Origin: Salinispora vitiensis | Lineage (GTDB): Bacteria > Actinomycetota > Actinomycetes > Mycobacteriales > Micromonosporaceae | Assembly: GCF_000378825.1 (NCBI RefSeq) | Contig: NZ_KB900388.1 | Coordinates: forward strand, 1,549,947 to 1,613,946 | Direction: 5' to 3' | DNA length: 64,000 nucleotides | Shown here: piece by piece, positions 45,501 to 53,732 of the stretch | Numbering within the stretch: the first letter of the stretch is position 1 | Layout: each line of letters begins with the position of its first letter | The notes under the pieces: model-generated | Told to the model about the DNA's origin: nothing | The model's database searches: none | Seen by the model: the letters and a program-made list of their open reading frames with translations, nothing else | Position numbers and translations under genes: made by a program

Positions 45501-48500
45501 GACGAGGCAGGCGGTGAACTGTCGGCGCAGGATCTCCTCGGCGCTGAGGTAGGTGGCGGGCGGACGGACTTCGCCGTTGATGACCGACAACGGATCACCG
45601 AGCTTGGGGAGCTGCTCGCCACGCCCGGTCAGGTAGGCCAGGTTGAGGGCGTTGCCGGTGAGACGCCCGGCCCGCCCGACCCGTTGCAGATAGGACGCGA
45701 CAGTACGGGGCAGCGACGAGAGCAGGACCGCGGACAGGTCCCCGATGTCGATGCCCATTTCCAGGGTAGGCGTGGCGACCAGCACGTTGGGCGCGTTCGG
45801 CTGGGTTGAGGACCGCTTGAAGCCGTCCTCATAACTCAGTCGGATGGCGTCGTCCAGCAGGCTGGTGTGCTCGCGCGCGACAATCCGGCGCATGTCCGCG
45901 GATGCGTACAGCCGGCGATAGAAGTTGTCGGCCAGGGCTTCCCGGGTCAACCGGCCATGGCAGCGCACCAGCATGCACGGCGCCCCTTCGAGCTGGTCGA
46001 CCATGGTGCGGCTGCCCGGCACGAGTGCTCGGCAGGTGTCACAGGCCAGCAGGTGACGTCCGGCGGTGAGGTCGTCGAGTCGGGCCGGGGCGACCACGAC
46101 ACCAGACGGTGGAATCGCGTAGACAGTGGCGCCACTCTGGCTGGTGACGGTAGTGAGGACACCGTCGCGGGCGAGCCGGTCGAGCAGCAGGCGGGTGAGT
46201 CGCCCGCCGTCGGCCGGGCTGACCGACAGCGCCCGCGAGGTCCAGCGCGCGTACCAGGACTGGGCCGAGGTGACGGCGTCCAGGTCGCTGTCGCGGACCG
46301 GATTGGCGGAGCCGCCGACACGCGGGTAGCTGGGGGCCGGTCGGGTGTTGGGAAAGGCGGGCATGCCCTGGCCCCGAGGCCGGCCGCCCCAGATGGACCA
46401 GCGGTTGCCGTCCTCCTGGCGGAAGATTGTGAACCAGGGATGGTCGATGGCGCCTTGCACCCGCATCCGGTCCAGTACGCCCCGCACCCACCGCACGAGT
46501 GTCTCGTCGGCCGGCTCGGCGTCGCCCGTACCGAGTGGGCTCTGTACCGCGAACCCGGTCAGCACGGTCCGGGCGGCGGCGGCCATCCGGGTCGGTGGCC
46601 CGGCCTCCACCTCGACGGTGGCAGCGCCGGTCAGCTCGAGGGTCCGGCCGGTGCGGGAGTTGAGTCCGAACTCCAGGGCCACGTCGAGCGCGAGCCGCTT
46701 CCGGACCCGGGACATCACCCGGTTGGGCACTCCCCGCACCGTCTTGGACTTCCAGAACGGGGCGAACGACTCTCGGTCGACACAGTCTGGACCGAGCAGA
46801 CGGTAACGCTGGAAGTGGTCCTCGCCGGTGCGCCGGATCATGTCCTCGACCAGTGCGTCCAGGGTGAGGGCGCCGGGGATGATCGCCGCGTTGAGCGCGC
46901 CGCGCAGGGTCAAGGTGTGCGAGCGTGCCTCCACGAAGCCTGCCCGGTGCGCGGCGTCCTGCACCGAGTCGGTGAAGACCAGGGCCTTTTTCTCCCGTAC
47001 GTCCAGAGCCGCCGAGCCGAACAGGGTGGACAGGGACACCGACAGCAGGGTGGCGATGGCGCTGCCGAGAAACCGGATGCCGTTCGGCTGGGAGCAGGAG
47101 GGGCAGGTGTCGTCGCGCGCATGCTCGTCGGCGTCGCGGCCGGCGGTGGTGAGCACCGGCAGGATCCAACCGTCGCGTAGCTCGGGGTCGTCGTCGGACG
47201 GGGTGACGGCAAGTAGTTCCCGGCCGCGTACCGAGAACCAGGCAAGCCCGTCTGGCCGTTCGGCCCCGTCGTAGGCGGCGTTGGCTTCGGCCGGCGCGTA
47301 CAGCAGGGCCCGGAACCGCCCTTCCCGAGTGGCGTGGTTCCGTCGGATGGTCTCGTCGTCCGCGGCGAGGCCGGTGCCGACCGGGGCGAGCGCGACGCCC
47401 CAACCGGACCGGCCGCAGAAGCGGCAGTAGACGGCCGGGAACGACGGCCGGATGTCCTCGGTGTCGCCGCCAGCCACGGGCGGCCCGTCGTCGCCCCAGC
47501 GGAACCGGGCGGTCGTGTCGGCAGCTCGGTCGATGCGGGTGAGTTCGCGTACCCACAGGTGCACGTCGACGGCGAGCGCGTCCCGTCCGGCCACCGCGCG
47601 AATGTGTCCGAGGGCGGCCACTACGGCCGATATCGCGTGCGACCAGTCGGTGTCGTAGCCGCCCGCCGCGAGGCGGGAGGTACGCCGGTCGGCCTGGCCC
47701 GCGATGGTGCGTACCAGGTCGTCCACGCTGACCGCGGCAACGGTCTCATAGGTGAGTTCCTGCACCAACGGGTGCGCCTTCGCCAGGGCGAGCAGCAGGT
47801 CCGGCCCGGCCGCCGCGAGCCGGTCGCGGTCACCGGACCAGAGCAGACCGAGGACGGTACGGGCGAGCGCCGCGCCATCCGGGTCGGCGCCGAGCGCTTC
47901 GACGTCCGCGCGTACTTCATGGGCACGGAACCCGTCGGCGACGGTGAAACCGGCCTCGGCGACGACGGTATCCGCGTCACCGACCCATTCGGCGAGGTCC
48001 TTGCGGGACTCGGTGACCACCGCGTCGGCGGGGAACGGCTCACCGAACACGGTCTCGGCGAAGCCGAGCATGGCGGCAGGATCGCCCTTGTCCCCCAGGG
48101 TCGCCGACGTCGCCACCGGAGTGATCAGCCCCAACGGGCGGGCGCGGGCGACCTCGGTGAGGGCCGGGTCGTCGGCCCGCCAATGGCTCTTCAGCGCGAG
48201 GCCGAGACGGCGCAGCAGCATGGCCACGTCGGTACCCTGCGCGCCGTCGTAGGTGTGGAACTCGTCGAGCACCAGGTAGCGCAGGCTGGTCGCGGACTGC
48301 CACCACAGGCTCTGGTCCTCGTGGCGCAACAGCAACTGGTCAAGCATCTTGTAGTTGGTGAGCAGGATGTCGGGCGCGGTGTCCCGGATGACTCCCCGAT
48401 CGGTGATCAGCCCGTCGGCGGTGACCGTCGTGCGCGGTCTGCTCTTCTCCCCGGTGTAGAGCGCCGCGGTGATCGACGCCAGCTCCGGGTGACCTGCCAG

Positions 48501-48965
48501 CAACCCGGCGAGGCGGCCGGCCTGGTCGTTGGCGAGCGCGTTCATCGGATACAGGATCAGCGCCTTGGTCCCGGCGACGCCCTCCAACCGAGCCCGGCGC
48601 ACATGATCCAGGATCGGGTACAGGAATGCCTCGGTCTTGCCCGAACCGGTGCCGGTGGTGACCAGAGTCGGCTGTGGACATCGCCCGCCCAGGGAGGTCA
48701 GCCGGGCGAAGGCGGCGGCCTGATGGCCGTACGGCTCGGGGCCCGCATACCAGTCGAGGTGCTGCCGCCAGCCCTCCTCGGCCGTTCGGAACGGCAACCG
48801 CAGGCGCACGTACGGGCCCTTGAACACGCCGGTTACCGGGTCGGACAAGAACGTGTCGAGGCCGTCGCGGGCATCAGCGTCGGTCAACGCGAACGTCGTG
48901 GTCAGATAGTCGACGAGACTGTCCCGGACGTTGGCCGCCTGGACGGTGGGTAGCAGCTCGGTCAT
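42588..48965 (-). CDS. Giant YprA/MrfA-family SF2 helicase with MZB (DUF1998) and Vsr-like nuclease segments
   Basis: 2,125 aa; ATG 48965 overlaps the methylase stop (ATGA). Helicase: Walker A TGTGSGKT at 104-111, DEFH at 234-237, motif III SATLGD, then PTLEMGIDIGDLSAVLLSSLP and QRVGRAGR. A zinc finger CPACGY...CPRCGS is near 1400, and the MZB cysteines CECRHEERLACHRC near 1660. Around 1770-1810 lies PQVNVENSRPDFLL, AVFTDGHAFH, RLAADAEKRKILRDTGRVVL, which recalls the Vsr/PD-(D/E)XK fold. The last 80 residues have a second such pattern (PIDICWPQLHIAVDL). YprA helicases are the core of DISARM, Druantia and Dpd; here DrmA- and DrmB-like parts appear to be one chain. Confidence 0.88.
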   Translation of the reverse strand: MTELLPTVQAANVRDSLVDYLTTTFALTDADARDGLDTFLSDPVTGVFKGPYVRLRLPFRTAEEGWRQHLDWYAGPEPYGHQAAAFARLTSLGGRCPQPTLVTTGTGSGKTEAFLYPILDHVRRARLEGVAGTKALILYPMNALANDQAGRLAGLLAGHPELASITAALYTGEKSRPRTTVTADGLITDRGVIRDTAPDILLTNYKMLDQLLLRHEDQSLWWQSATSLRYLVLDEFHTYDGAQGTDVAMLLRRLGLALKSHWRADDPALTEVARARPLGLITPVATSATLGDKGDPAAMLGFAETVFGEPFPADAVVTESRKDLAEWVGDADTVVAEAGFTVADGFRAHEVRADVEALGADPDGAALARTVLGLLWSGDRDRLAAAGPDLLLALAKAHPLVQELTYETVAAVSVDDLVRTIAGQADRRTSRLAAGGYDTDWSHAISAVVAALGHIRAVAGRDALAVDVHLWVRELTRIDRAADTTARFRWGDDGPPVAGGDTEDIRPSFPAVYCRFCGRSGWGVALAPVGTGLAADDETIRRNHATREGRFRALLYAPAEANAAYDGAERPDGLAWFSVRGRELLAVTPSDDDPELRDGWILPVLTTAGRDADEHARDDTCPSCSQPNGIRFLGSAIATLLSVSLSTLFGSAALDVREKKALVFTDSVQDAAHRAGFVEARSHTLTLRGALNAAIIPGALTLDALVEDMIRRTGEDHFQRYRLLGPDCVDRESFAPFWKSKTVRGVPNRVMSRVRKRLALDVALEFGLNSRTGRTLELTGAATVEVEAGPPTRMAAAARTVLTGFAVQSPLGTGDAEPADETLVRWVRGVLDRMRVQGAIDHPWFTIFRQEDGNRWSIWGGRPRGQGMPAFPNTRPAPSYPRVGGSANPVRDSDLDAVTSAQSWYARWTSRALSVSPADGGRLTRLLLDRLARDGVLTTVTSQSGATVYAIPPSGVVVAPARLDDLTAGRHLLACDTCRALVPGSRTMVDQLEGAPCMLVRCHGRLTREALADNFYRRLYASADMRRIVAREHTSLLDDAIRLSYEDGFKRSSTQPNAPNVLVATPTLEMGIDIGDLSAVLLSSLPRTVASYLQRVGRAGRLTGNALNLAYLTGRGEQLPKLGDPLSVINGEVRPPATYLSAEEILRRQFTACLVDDMARAGRHTHPRNAQQAIGSSDSDSFLGQLIAVAEAGGADAVRRFTNTVGSLRKPTIDALVAWVAPVAGAGTSLFAGHVHAASRRWQQTVETLKRRQTDINRVLPELEEGAASPAATDDDKRALRSARTTRKLIGGQLGRLRGEYWISVLEEHGLLPNYTLLDDTVTLAVGISWTNPDSGEFESDSAQFRRGSAQAIREFAPGATFYARGWEIAVDAIDLGIDGESVRPWVFCPACGYAVDIAVSGPEQQIAKCPRCGSTGIADTGQRLDVVELSHVSAEVRRDEVKISDRRDQRDQIPFQLITAADIDPAGIESKWFAENTGLGCTYLRSMDLRWLNVGVPGHGKPRIISADERTGALFRVCSGCGKLDTDSGRNRPHEHRAWCPYRRSAVENTVAVALSRTLRTQGLLLRLPYAVTLGDDFAVPSLAAAVLLGLREQIGGHPDHLRVEHVIDPTASDGTDNHDALLLHDVVPGGTGYLADLAKAEELRDLLALAWRRVHDCECRHEERLACHRCLLPFTPPSALRRTSRASAERHLAHLLGLPEDADIADSPPWIIVRIPPQESPESHLEQRFRKLVTRRLRAIGAAIAEVPKPWGNALRFTLPGGQRHWTLTPQVNVENSRPDFLLESNDPSVPAVAVFTDGHAFHAVASHNRLAADAEKRKILRDTGRVVLAVTAADLAAAEQETSATPAWFADATVAKLIKEAPFQAAPSAYEGLRSGPISWLLAWVSAPKPVDLGIVARAVPMFLVDGRSRRTCGDGVSLASIGRAALLAEDLPPGERTVLVRQFGALAVVVEPMKTMVHAALVLDDREEALDAAHADAWRLWLQLSNAMSLRDWPTVITTSSRVDSPVRALGTPAPAGSDGLPDGVDGNWASAYESAAPGAERDLIRQLAVHGGLEAPLIGVEGPQGIPIDICWPQLHIAVDLYDMPDEDRVDLSSAGWRVVQPDPEVIVAALTGTTDRGER

Positions 48966-51900
48966 GAACGCTCCCGCAGGCGCTGTGCGAAGACCCGGTA
49001 CGCCTGGCGCATGTCCGCCTCCCGGTCCAGGGTTTCGAACCGCAGCTCATAGGTGTACGTATTGCCGGCCTGGTTGGTGGCGGTACGCTCTTCGACGGTG
49101 ATCCGATCACCCTTCCTGCGCCAGGCGGTGAGCACCGAGTTGGGCACCAGCCGGCCGTTCGCGTCATAGCGGTAGACGTTGCGGTCGTAGCCGCGCAGCA
49201 CCGCGAACTGGGTCCGGTAGATCGAACAGAGCTCATCGGCGGTCAGCCCGAGGGCCAGCGCGACCAGCGCGTCGATCTCCACAAGCGCCTGCCGTCGGTC
49301 GGCCGCGATCCGCAACGGCGTCTCCGGAGTCCACTCCGGCCCGACCTGCCCAAGTGGCGTACGTCGCTTGTGGTTGAACCCGCCTGTCCACTCGTCATGG
49401 CTGAATGAGGAGGCAAAGGCGTTCGACCACAACGTGGCGTATGCACCCGTGACGCAGTTCAGCCTCAGAGCACGAAGGGCCAGCGCATGGTGAGTCATCC
49501 CGTCGTCGGCAACCCAGGGCAGCCGGATGATCGCGGGCGCTCGGATGTCGCCCTTTGGCGCGACCCTGGTCAAGAAGTCACACAGAAGCGAACCGAGAGC
49601 AGCTTGTAGAACGGCACACGTCAGTGCGGGTGCACCAGGATCAGCGGCGGAGAAGACTCCGTCAACGTGGGCGGCGCCAGGTGGGATGATCGCGGGGACC
49701 AGAGTGCGCTCTCCCTGGTTGGCGGCCATGCGTCGCCAGGCGATGCGGAAGTGGTCACGGGCGGGGTCGGGGGCGTCCTCGTCGCCCCAGTCGGTGTAGG
49801 CGCAGTCGTAGTCGTAGCGGTCGCCCCGGGGCTGGTAGGCGGTGGCCGGTATGGCGTCGGCCGCCAACACCTCGAAGTCCGTTACCGACCAGTCCTGGTT
49901 GTTACGTAGCGACTCGTTCGGCACCTTGTAGAGCGGCGTCGAGACGAACAGGTGCGGCCCCTGCAGGATCACGTCATCCCAGGAGCCTGGTACACCCCAC
50001 TCCAGCTCGAAATGCCCCTTGGTGCGGTCGTTTTTCTCGTGCCAACCAGGTGAGAAGCGCAGGCCGAGATCGCCGATTCGTCCTGCATGGGAGAGCTTTT
50101 CCAGGACCGCGGCGCTGGACTGATTGACCGCATACACCATGCGGGTCTGCCGAACCGGAATCTCGTCGGTCTCAATTGTGGCGTGCCACGCGCGCAGCGT
50201 CTCCTCGTTCACCAACGTGATCCTTGAGGCGTGCGGGCGCAGGTCCCAATGACCCTCATCGTCCTTGAGCCCGGGTTCTGGGCCTGAGTCATCGTGCACC
50301 GAGGAACGCTCCGCAGTGTCAGGGTGGTAGAGCCAACTCGCCTGCATAAAAGTCGGTTCAGACCGCCGCGACCCGTGGACCGTCACACCGAAGTGAATTT
50401 TGTGGAGAATTTCGAAAAGCGCGAGCTCATTGACAAAATGCCAGTGTCGCCGAAGGCGCAGATACAATTCGGCACGAAGAAGGCCGGCCTTCTCGTCGGT
50501 AAAGTGCGAGTTCGAGTGGATCATGCCGATTGTGCCGCGGGCTGATCCGTGCCGCCACATCACCTGCATGAAGCAGCGGTAGAGGTCGGGTTGGAGGCCT
50601 TGCAGGTGTGGGTACTGCCCCGCCGAGCCGACGAACGCCGCGATCGACAACACCTCCGCCGTGCCGTCGACGACCAGGACGGTCATGCCTGGCAGCGCCA
50701 GGGTCGTCTCCCGTCGGGCAGCGACCTGCGCCTGGGTCGGCTTAAGCGCCAACTGCCACCACGGATCGCCCTCGGCCAGCAGGGCGTCCACGTCCGAGCG
50801 GGGCCGCACCCACGGCGGGTTGCCGATCTGGAGGTCGAAGCCGCCGCGGGCGAACACCGTGGCGAAGTCCAGCTGCCAGTGGAAGAAGCCCTGCCGCGCG
50901 GCGATGCGCTCGCACACCACCAGCCACGGGTGCTCCCGGCGTACTTCCTCGATCGGCTTAGCGTTGGCGAAGCCGACTTCTACTTGCTCGGCCTGATTGA
51001 GTTCGTCCCAGCTCATTCCGGCGCTCAGGGTCGGTCCGGACGCCTTGCGCTTGCGCAGCTCCGGGTTACGGCCCAGCAGCGCCTGCAACCCGGCCACCCA
51101 CTGCGCGACGCTCGGCGGGGCGATCACCTCGCCGTCGACCGTGACGGACTCCTCGGTGAGCGGCCAGAACCAGAGCGCCGTCCACGCGTCCATCGCCCGA
51201 CGCAGCCGCCGGTAGGCGCCCTCCTCGTCGGCGAGCGCCGCCTCGATCTCCTCGCGCTGCACCGCCCCGCCGGCCGGCAGGTCGCCCGCCTCCCACACCG
51301 GAATGCGTCGGCGGATCTGCTGCTCCGCGAGGTCCAGCCGGCGGTAGGCGATCTGCCACAACGACTCGACACGGTGCGCCAGTTCGGCGTACGCGTCGAT
51401 GGTTTGTTTGGTGGGTTTGGTCTTGGCGCTTCCCCGCCATGCCTTGAGTTTCTTCGCGGCGGTGGGGGCGAGCGCGGCGGCCTCCTTGGCGTCGGCGGCC
51501 GAACCCCAGCCGTCGGCCGGCAGCAGAAAGTGATGGATGCCGTCGGCACCGATCCGTCCGGCGGCCACGTCGTCAACCAGCGAGGTCAGCGGCACCTCCT
51601 CAGGCACGGCGCCTAACCACGACTTGTCGACGACCTGGTTACGGCGGTAGACGGCTCGGCGGGCGCCGATCAGCGAGTTGCCGCGCTTCAGGTGCAGGCC
51701 GAACCAGGGTGCCGGCAGGCCCGGGACCATCGTGTCCAGCCACAGGGTGATCTCGGCGAGCTCGACGGCGGTGGCGTTCAGGTCGACGCCGTAGACGTTG
51801 TGCAGGGCGAGGTACGCCTTCACCTCTTGCAGGCGTTTCGGATAGTCATCCGGGTCGATGGTTTTGCCCTCGTCGGCCAGTTCCTCCTTTCGGCGCTTGA

Positions 51901-53686
51901 GATACTGCTCGGCGAGCTGCCGCACCGCCTCGATGGCGAACGCACCCGAGCCGAGCGCCGGTTCGCAGATGGTCATGCCGAGGATGTCGACCGCCGGGGT
52001 GCGTACGCCGTTCTGGTCGAGCAGTTCCTCCAGCGCCTGCCCGACGGTGAACCTCGTCAGCACCTCGGGGGTGTAGTAGGACGCCGACTGTTGGCGTTCC
52101 CGACCAGCCAGCCGGAACACGAACGAGCCCTGCCGGTGCACCATCGGTTGCAGCTCGCCGGTCGTCTGGTGAGCCTGCTTGACGAAGTCCCCGGCAGCGA
52201 TGCCGGCGGCTCGGTCCACCGGCACCACCCAGGAGCCCTTGCTGCTATCGCCGCCCTTGGCGACCTCGTACAGGTCCTTCTCCGCGAAGAAACCGGTGTA
52301 CGACATCAGCCCCTCGTAAACCGCACCGAGCTGATTGATACCCAGTTCGGCGTACGAGATGAAGCCACGGTCCCGACCGCGCCTTTCCTTGCTCAGCAGC
52401 AGGTGGGTGAGGACCTCCTGCAGTGCGGCGTTACCGAGGCCGACCGCGTCGATGTGCGCGGTGGCGCTGGCCCGGAACAGGTCGGCGCGCAGCGGGTTGA
52501 AGGTGAGCCCGAGCGCGGAGACCGCCTCGTCGTCGTCCGGTCCAGGGGCCGGGTGACCACCGTCAACCAGGCGGAACAACACGCCCAGCGACTCGTAGAG
52601 GTGGGTGCCCGTACGGGCACGCGGGGTGGCCAGCTCAACCTGCACGAGTTCCCGCAACCGGTCCAGGCTGTAGCCCCGGTCGTACTCGGGTGCGCCGACC
52701 GGCAGGACGCCCACCTCGGGCGAGGCCTCCGCGTACAACAGGAAGAGGATGCGGTATAGAAAACGCAGCGCCTGCTTGGCCAGCGGTTGTGCCTCGGCGG
52801 CGGGCAGCGGGTCAAGGCCCCGGGCGCGGCGACGGGCCACCACCTCGTTGGCGATGATCTCGATGGAGAGACGTACGCCCTCGCGGAGGTCCTTGGACAC
52901 GCCCGCGGTGTGTTTGATCGACTCGTCGAGGACACCGCTCCACCACAGGTTGCCGTCCGCATCCGGAGCGATCGACGCGGCAGACAGGCAGGTGAGGGCG
53001 CGGTCGATCTCGCCACCGCGCCTCGTGTCGTTGCGTTCGCAGATCAGTTGCAGGTCAACGGCGAGGTAGCGGCCCTCGGCCCAGCGGTCCCGTTCGGCCA
53101 ACACCGCCCAGCGGCCGGCCAGGATGAGGACCAGGTCGGGGGCGTCGTCCTCGCCGAACAGGGCGGAGGTAAGCCGCGCGGCCGAGGTGAGCTCGTCACC
53201 GTCGTCGTGCAGGCGAACCGGCGCGGCCAGCGTCGGGCCATCCTTGGCGAGGACGTCCTCGACCGTGGCCGCCGGCTGGGCGAGCACGACGACCAGTGGC
53301 GCCCGCTCGGTGATGCCCCGCGCCGAGATGCGAAGGATCGGCCCAGCCCCGCCGGCGACCACGAGGCCGTGCCCACGCAGCTCCAGGATTCCGACGATGC
53401 GTTGCTGGATCGACGCGACCGCGGCGGCAACGGTCTGCGGATCGGTGGCCCCGAAGGCGGCCTCCACGTCGGTCAGCTCGGCGAGCTTGGCGAGGTCGGC
53501 TTCCAGCTCCGGCCGGGCCTCGACAAAGCGGCTGCGCGGGGTGGACCGGCACCCGTCGGCCTCTGAATCCCATTCCTTACGGCGTTCCAGCACCCGGGCG
53601 CGGAACGACTCCTTTGTCGCGTCGGTGGTGAAGTAGTGCTCGGAGATCCAGCCCTCACCGACCAGGATCGCGTCCGACCCGCTCAC
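48962..53686 (-). CDS. Eco57I/PglX-type N6-adenine DNA methyltransferase
   Basis: 1,574 aa from GTG 53686. The SAM-binding motif is CEPALGSGAFAIEAV near residue 575, after YYTPEVLTRFTVGQALEEL; the catalytic motif is IGNPPWVRP near 955. VYGVDLNATAVELAEITLWL and LHLKRGNSLIGA are typical of type IIG/PglX enzymes. The first ~450 residues and the C-terminal ~400 (target recognition, GFNHKRRTPLG) are outside the catalytic core. No PD-(D/E)XK motif noticed, so probably a modification enzyme marking host DNA, as DrmMI or PglX do. Lies 46 bp after the SNF2 gene; stop overlaps the helicase start. Confidence 0.9.
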   Translation of the reverse strand: MSGSDAILVGEGWISEHYFTTDATKESFRARVLERRKEWDSEADGCRSTPRSRFVEARPELEADLAKLAELTDVEAAFGATDPQTVAAAVASIQQRIVGILELRGHGLVVAGGAGPILRISARGITERAPLVVVLAQPAATVEDVLAKDGPTLAAPVRLHDDGDELTSAARLTSALFGEDDAPDLVLILAGRWAVLAERDRWAEGRYLAVDLQLICERNDTRRGGEIDRALTCLSAASIAPDADGNLWWSGVLDESIKHTAGVSKDLREGVRLSIEIIANEVVARRRARGLDPLPAAEAQPLAKQALRFLYRILFLLYAEASPEVGVLPVGAPEYDRGYSLDRLRELVQVELATPRARTGTHLYESLGVLFRLVDGGHPAPGPDDDEAVSALGLTFNPLRADLFRASATAHIDAVGLGNAALQEVLTHLLLSKERRGRDRGFISYAELGINQLGAVYEGLMSYTGFFAEKDLYEVAKGGDSSKGSWVVPVDRAAGIAAGDFVKQAHQTTGELQPMVHRQGSFVFRLAGRERQQSASYYTPEVLTRFTVGQALEELLDQNGVRTPAVDILGMTICEPALGSGAFAIEAVRQLAEQYLKRRKEELADEGKTIDPDDYPKRLQEVKAYLALHNVYGVDLNATAVELAEITLWLDTMVPGLPAPWFGLHLKRGNSLIGARRAVYRRNQVVDKSWLGAVPEEVPLTSLVDDVAAGRIGADGIHHFLLPADGWGSAADAKEAAALAPTAAKKLKAWRGSAKTKPTKQTIDAYAELAHRVESLWQIAYRRLDLAEQQIRRRIPVWEAGDLPAGGAVQREEIEAALADEEGAYRRLRRAMDAWTALWFWPLTEESVTVDGEVIAPPSVAQWVAGLQALLGRNPELRKRKASGPTLSAGMSWDELNQAEQVEVGFANAKPIEEVRREHPWLVVCERIAARQGFFHWQLDFATVFARGGFDLQIGNPPWVRPRSDVDALLAEGDPWWQLALKPTQAQVAARRETTLALPGMTVLVVDGTAEVLSIAAFVGSAGQYPHLQGLQPDLYRCFMQVMWRHGSARGTIGMIHSNSHFTDEKAGLLRAELYLRLRRHWHFVNELALFEILHKIHFGVTVHGSRRSEPTFMQASWLYHPDTAERSSVHDDSGPEPGLKDDEGHWDLRPHASRITLVNEETLRAWHATIETDEIPVRQTRMVYAVNQSSAAVLEKLSHAGRIGDLGLRFSPGWHEKNDRTKGHFELEWGVPGSWDDVILQGPHLFVSTPLYKVPNESLRNNQDWSVTDFEVLAADAIPATAYQPRGDRYDYDCAYTDWGDEDAPDPARDHFRIAWRRMAANQGERTLVPAIIPPGAAHVDGVFSAADPGAPALTCAVLQAALGSLLCDFLTRVAPKGDIRAPAIIRLPWVADDGMTHHALALRALRLNCVTGAYATLWSNAFASSFSHDEWTGGFNHKRRTPLGQVGPEWTPETPLRIAADRRQALVEIDALVALALGLTADELCSIYRTQFAVLRGYDRNVYRYDANGRLVPNSVLTAWRRKGDRITVEERTATNQAGNTYTYELRFETLDREADMRQAYRVFAQRLRERS

Positions 53687-53732
53687 GCGTTGCCTACCTT
53701 TCGCCTGCCTTCTCGGCCCTCGGTCCGCTCGC

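Noticed and set aside
42588..48953. Long plus-strand ORFs opposite the giant helicase and methylase (up to 539 codons)
   Set aside because: High-GC antisense shadows with arginine- and glycine-rich text and no domain motifs.
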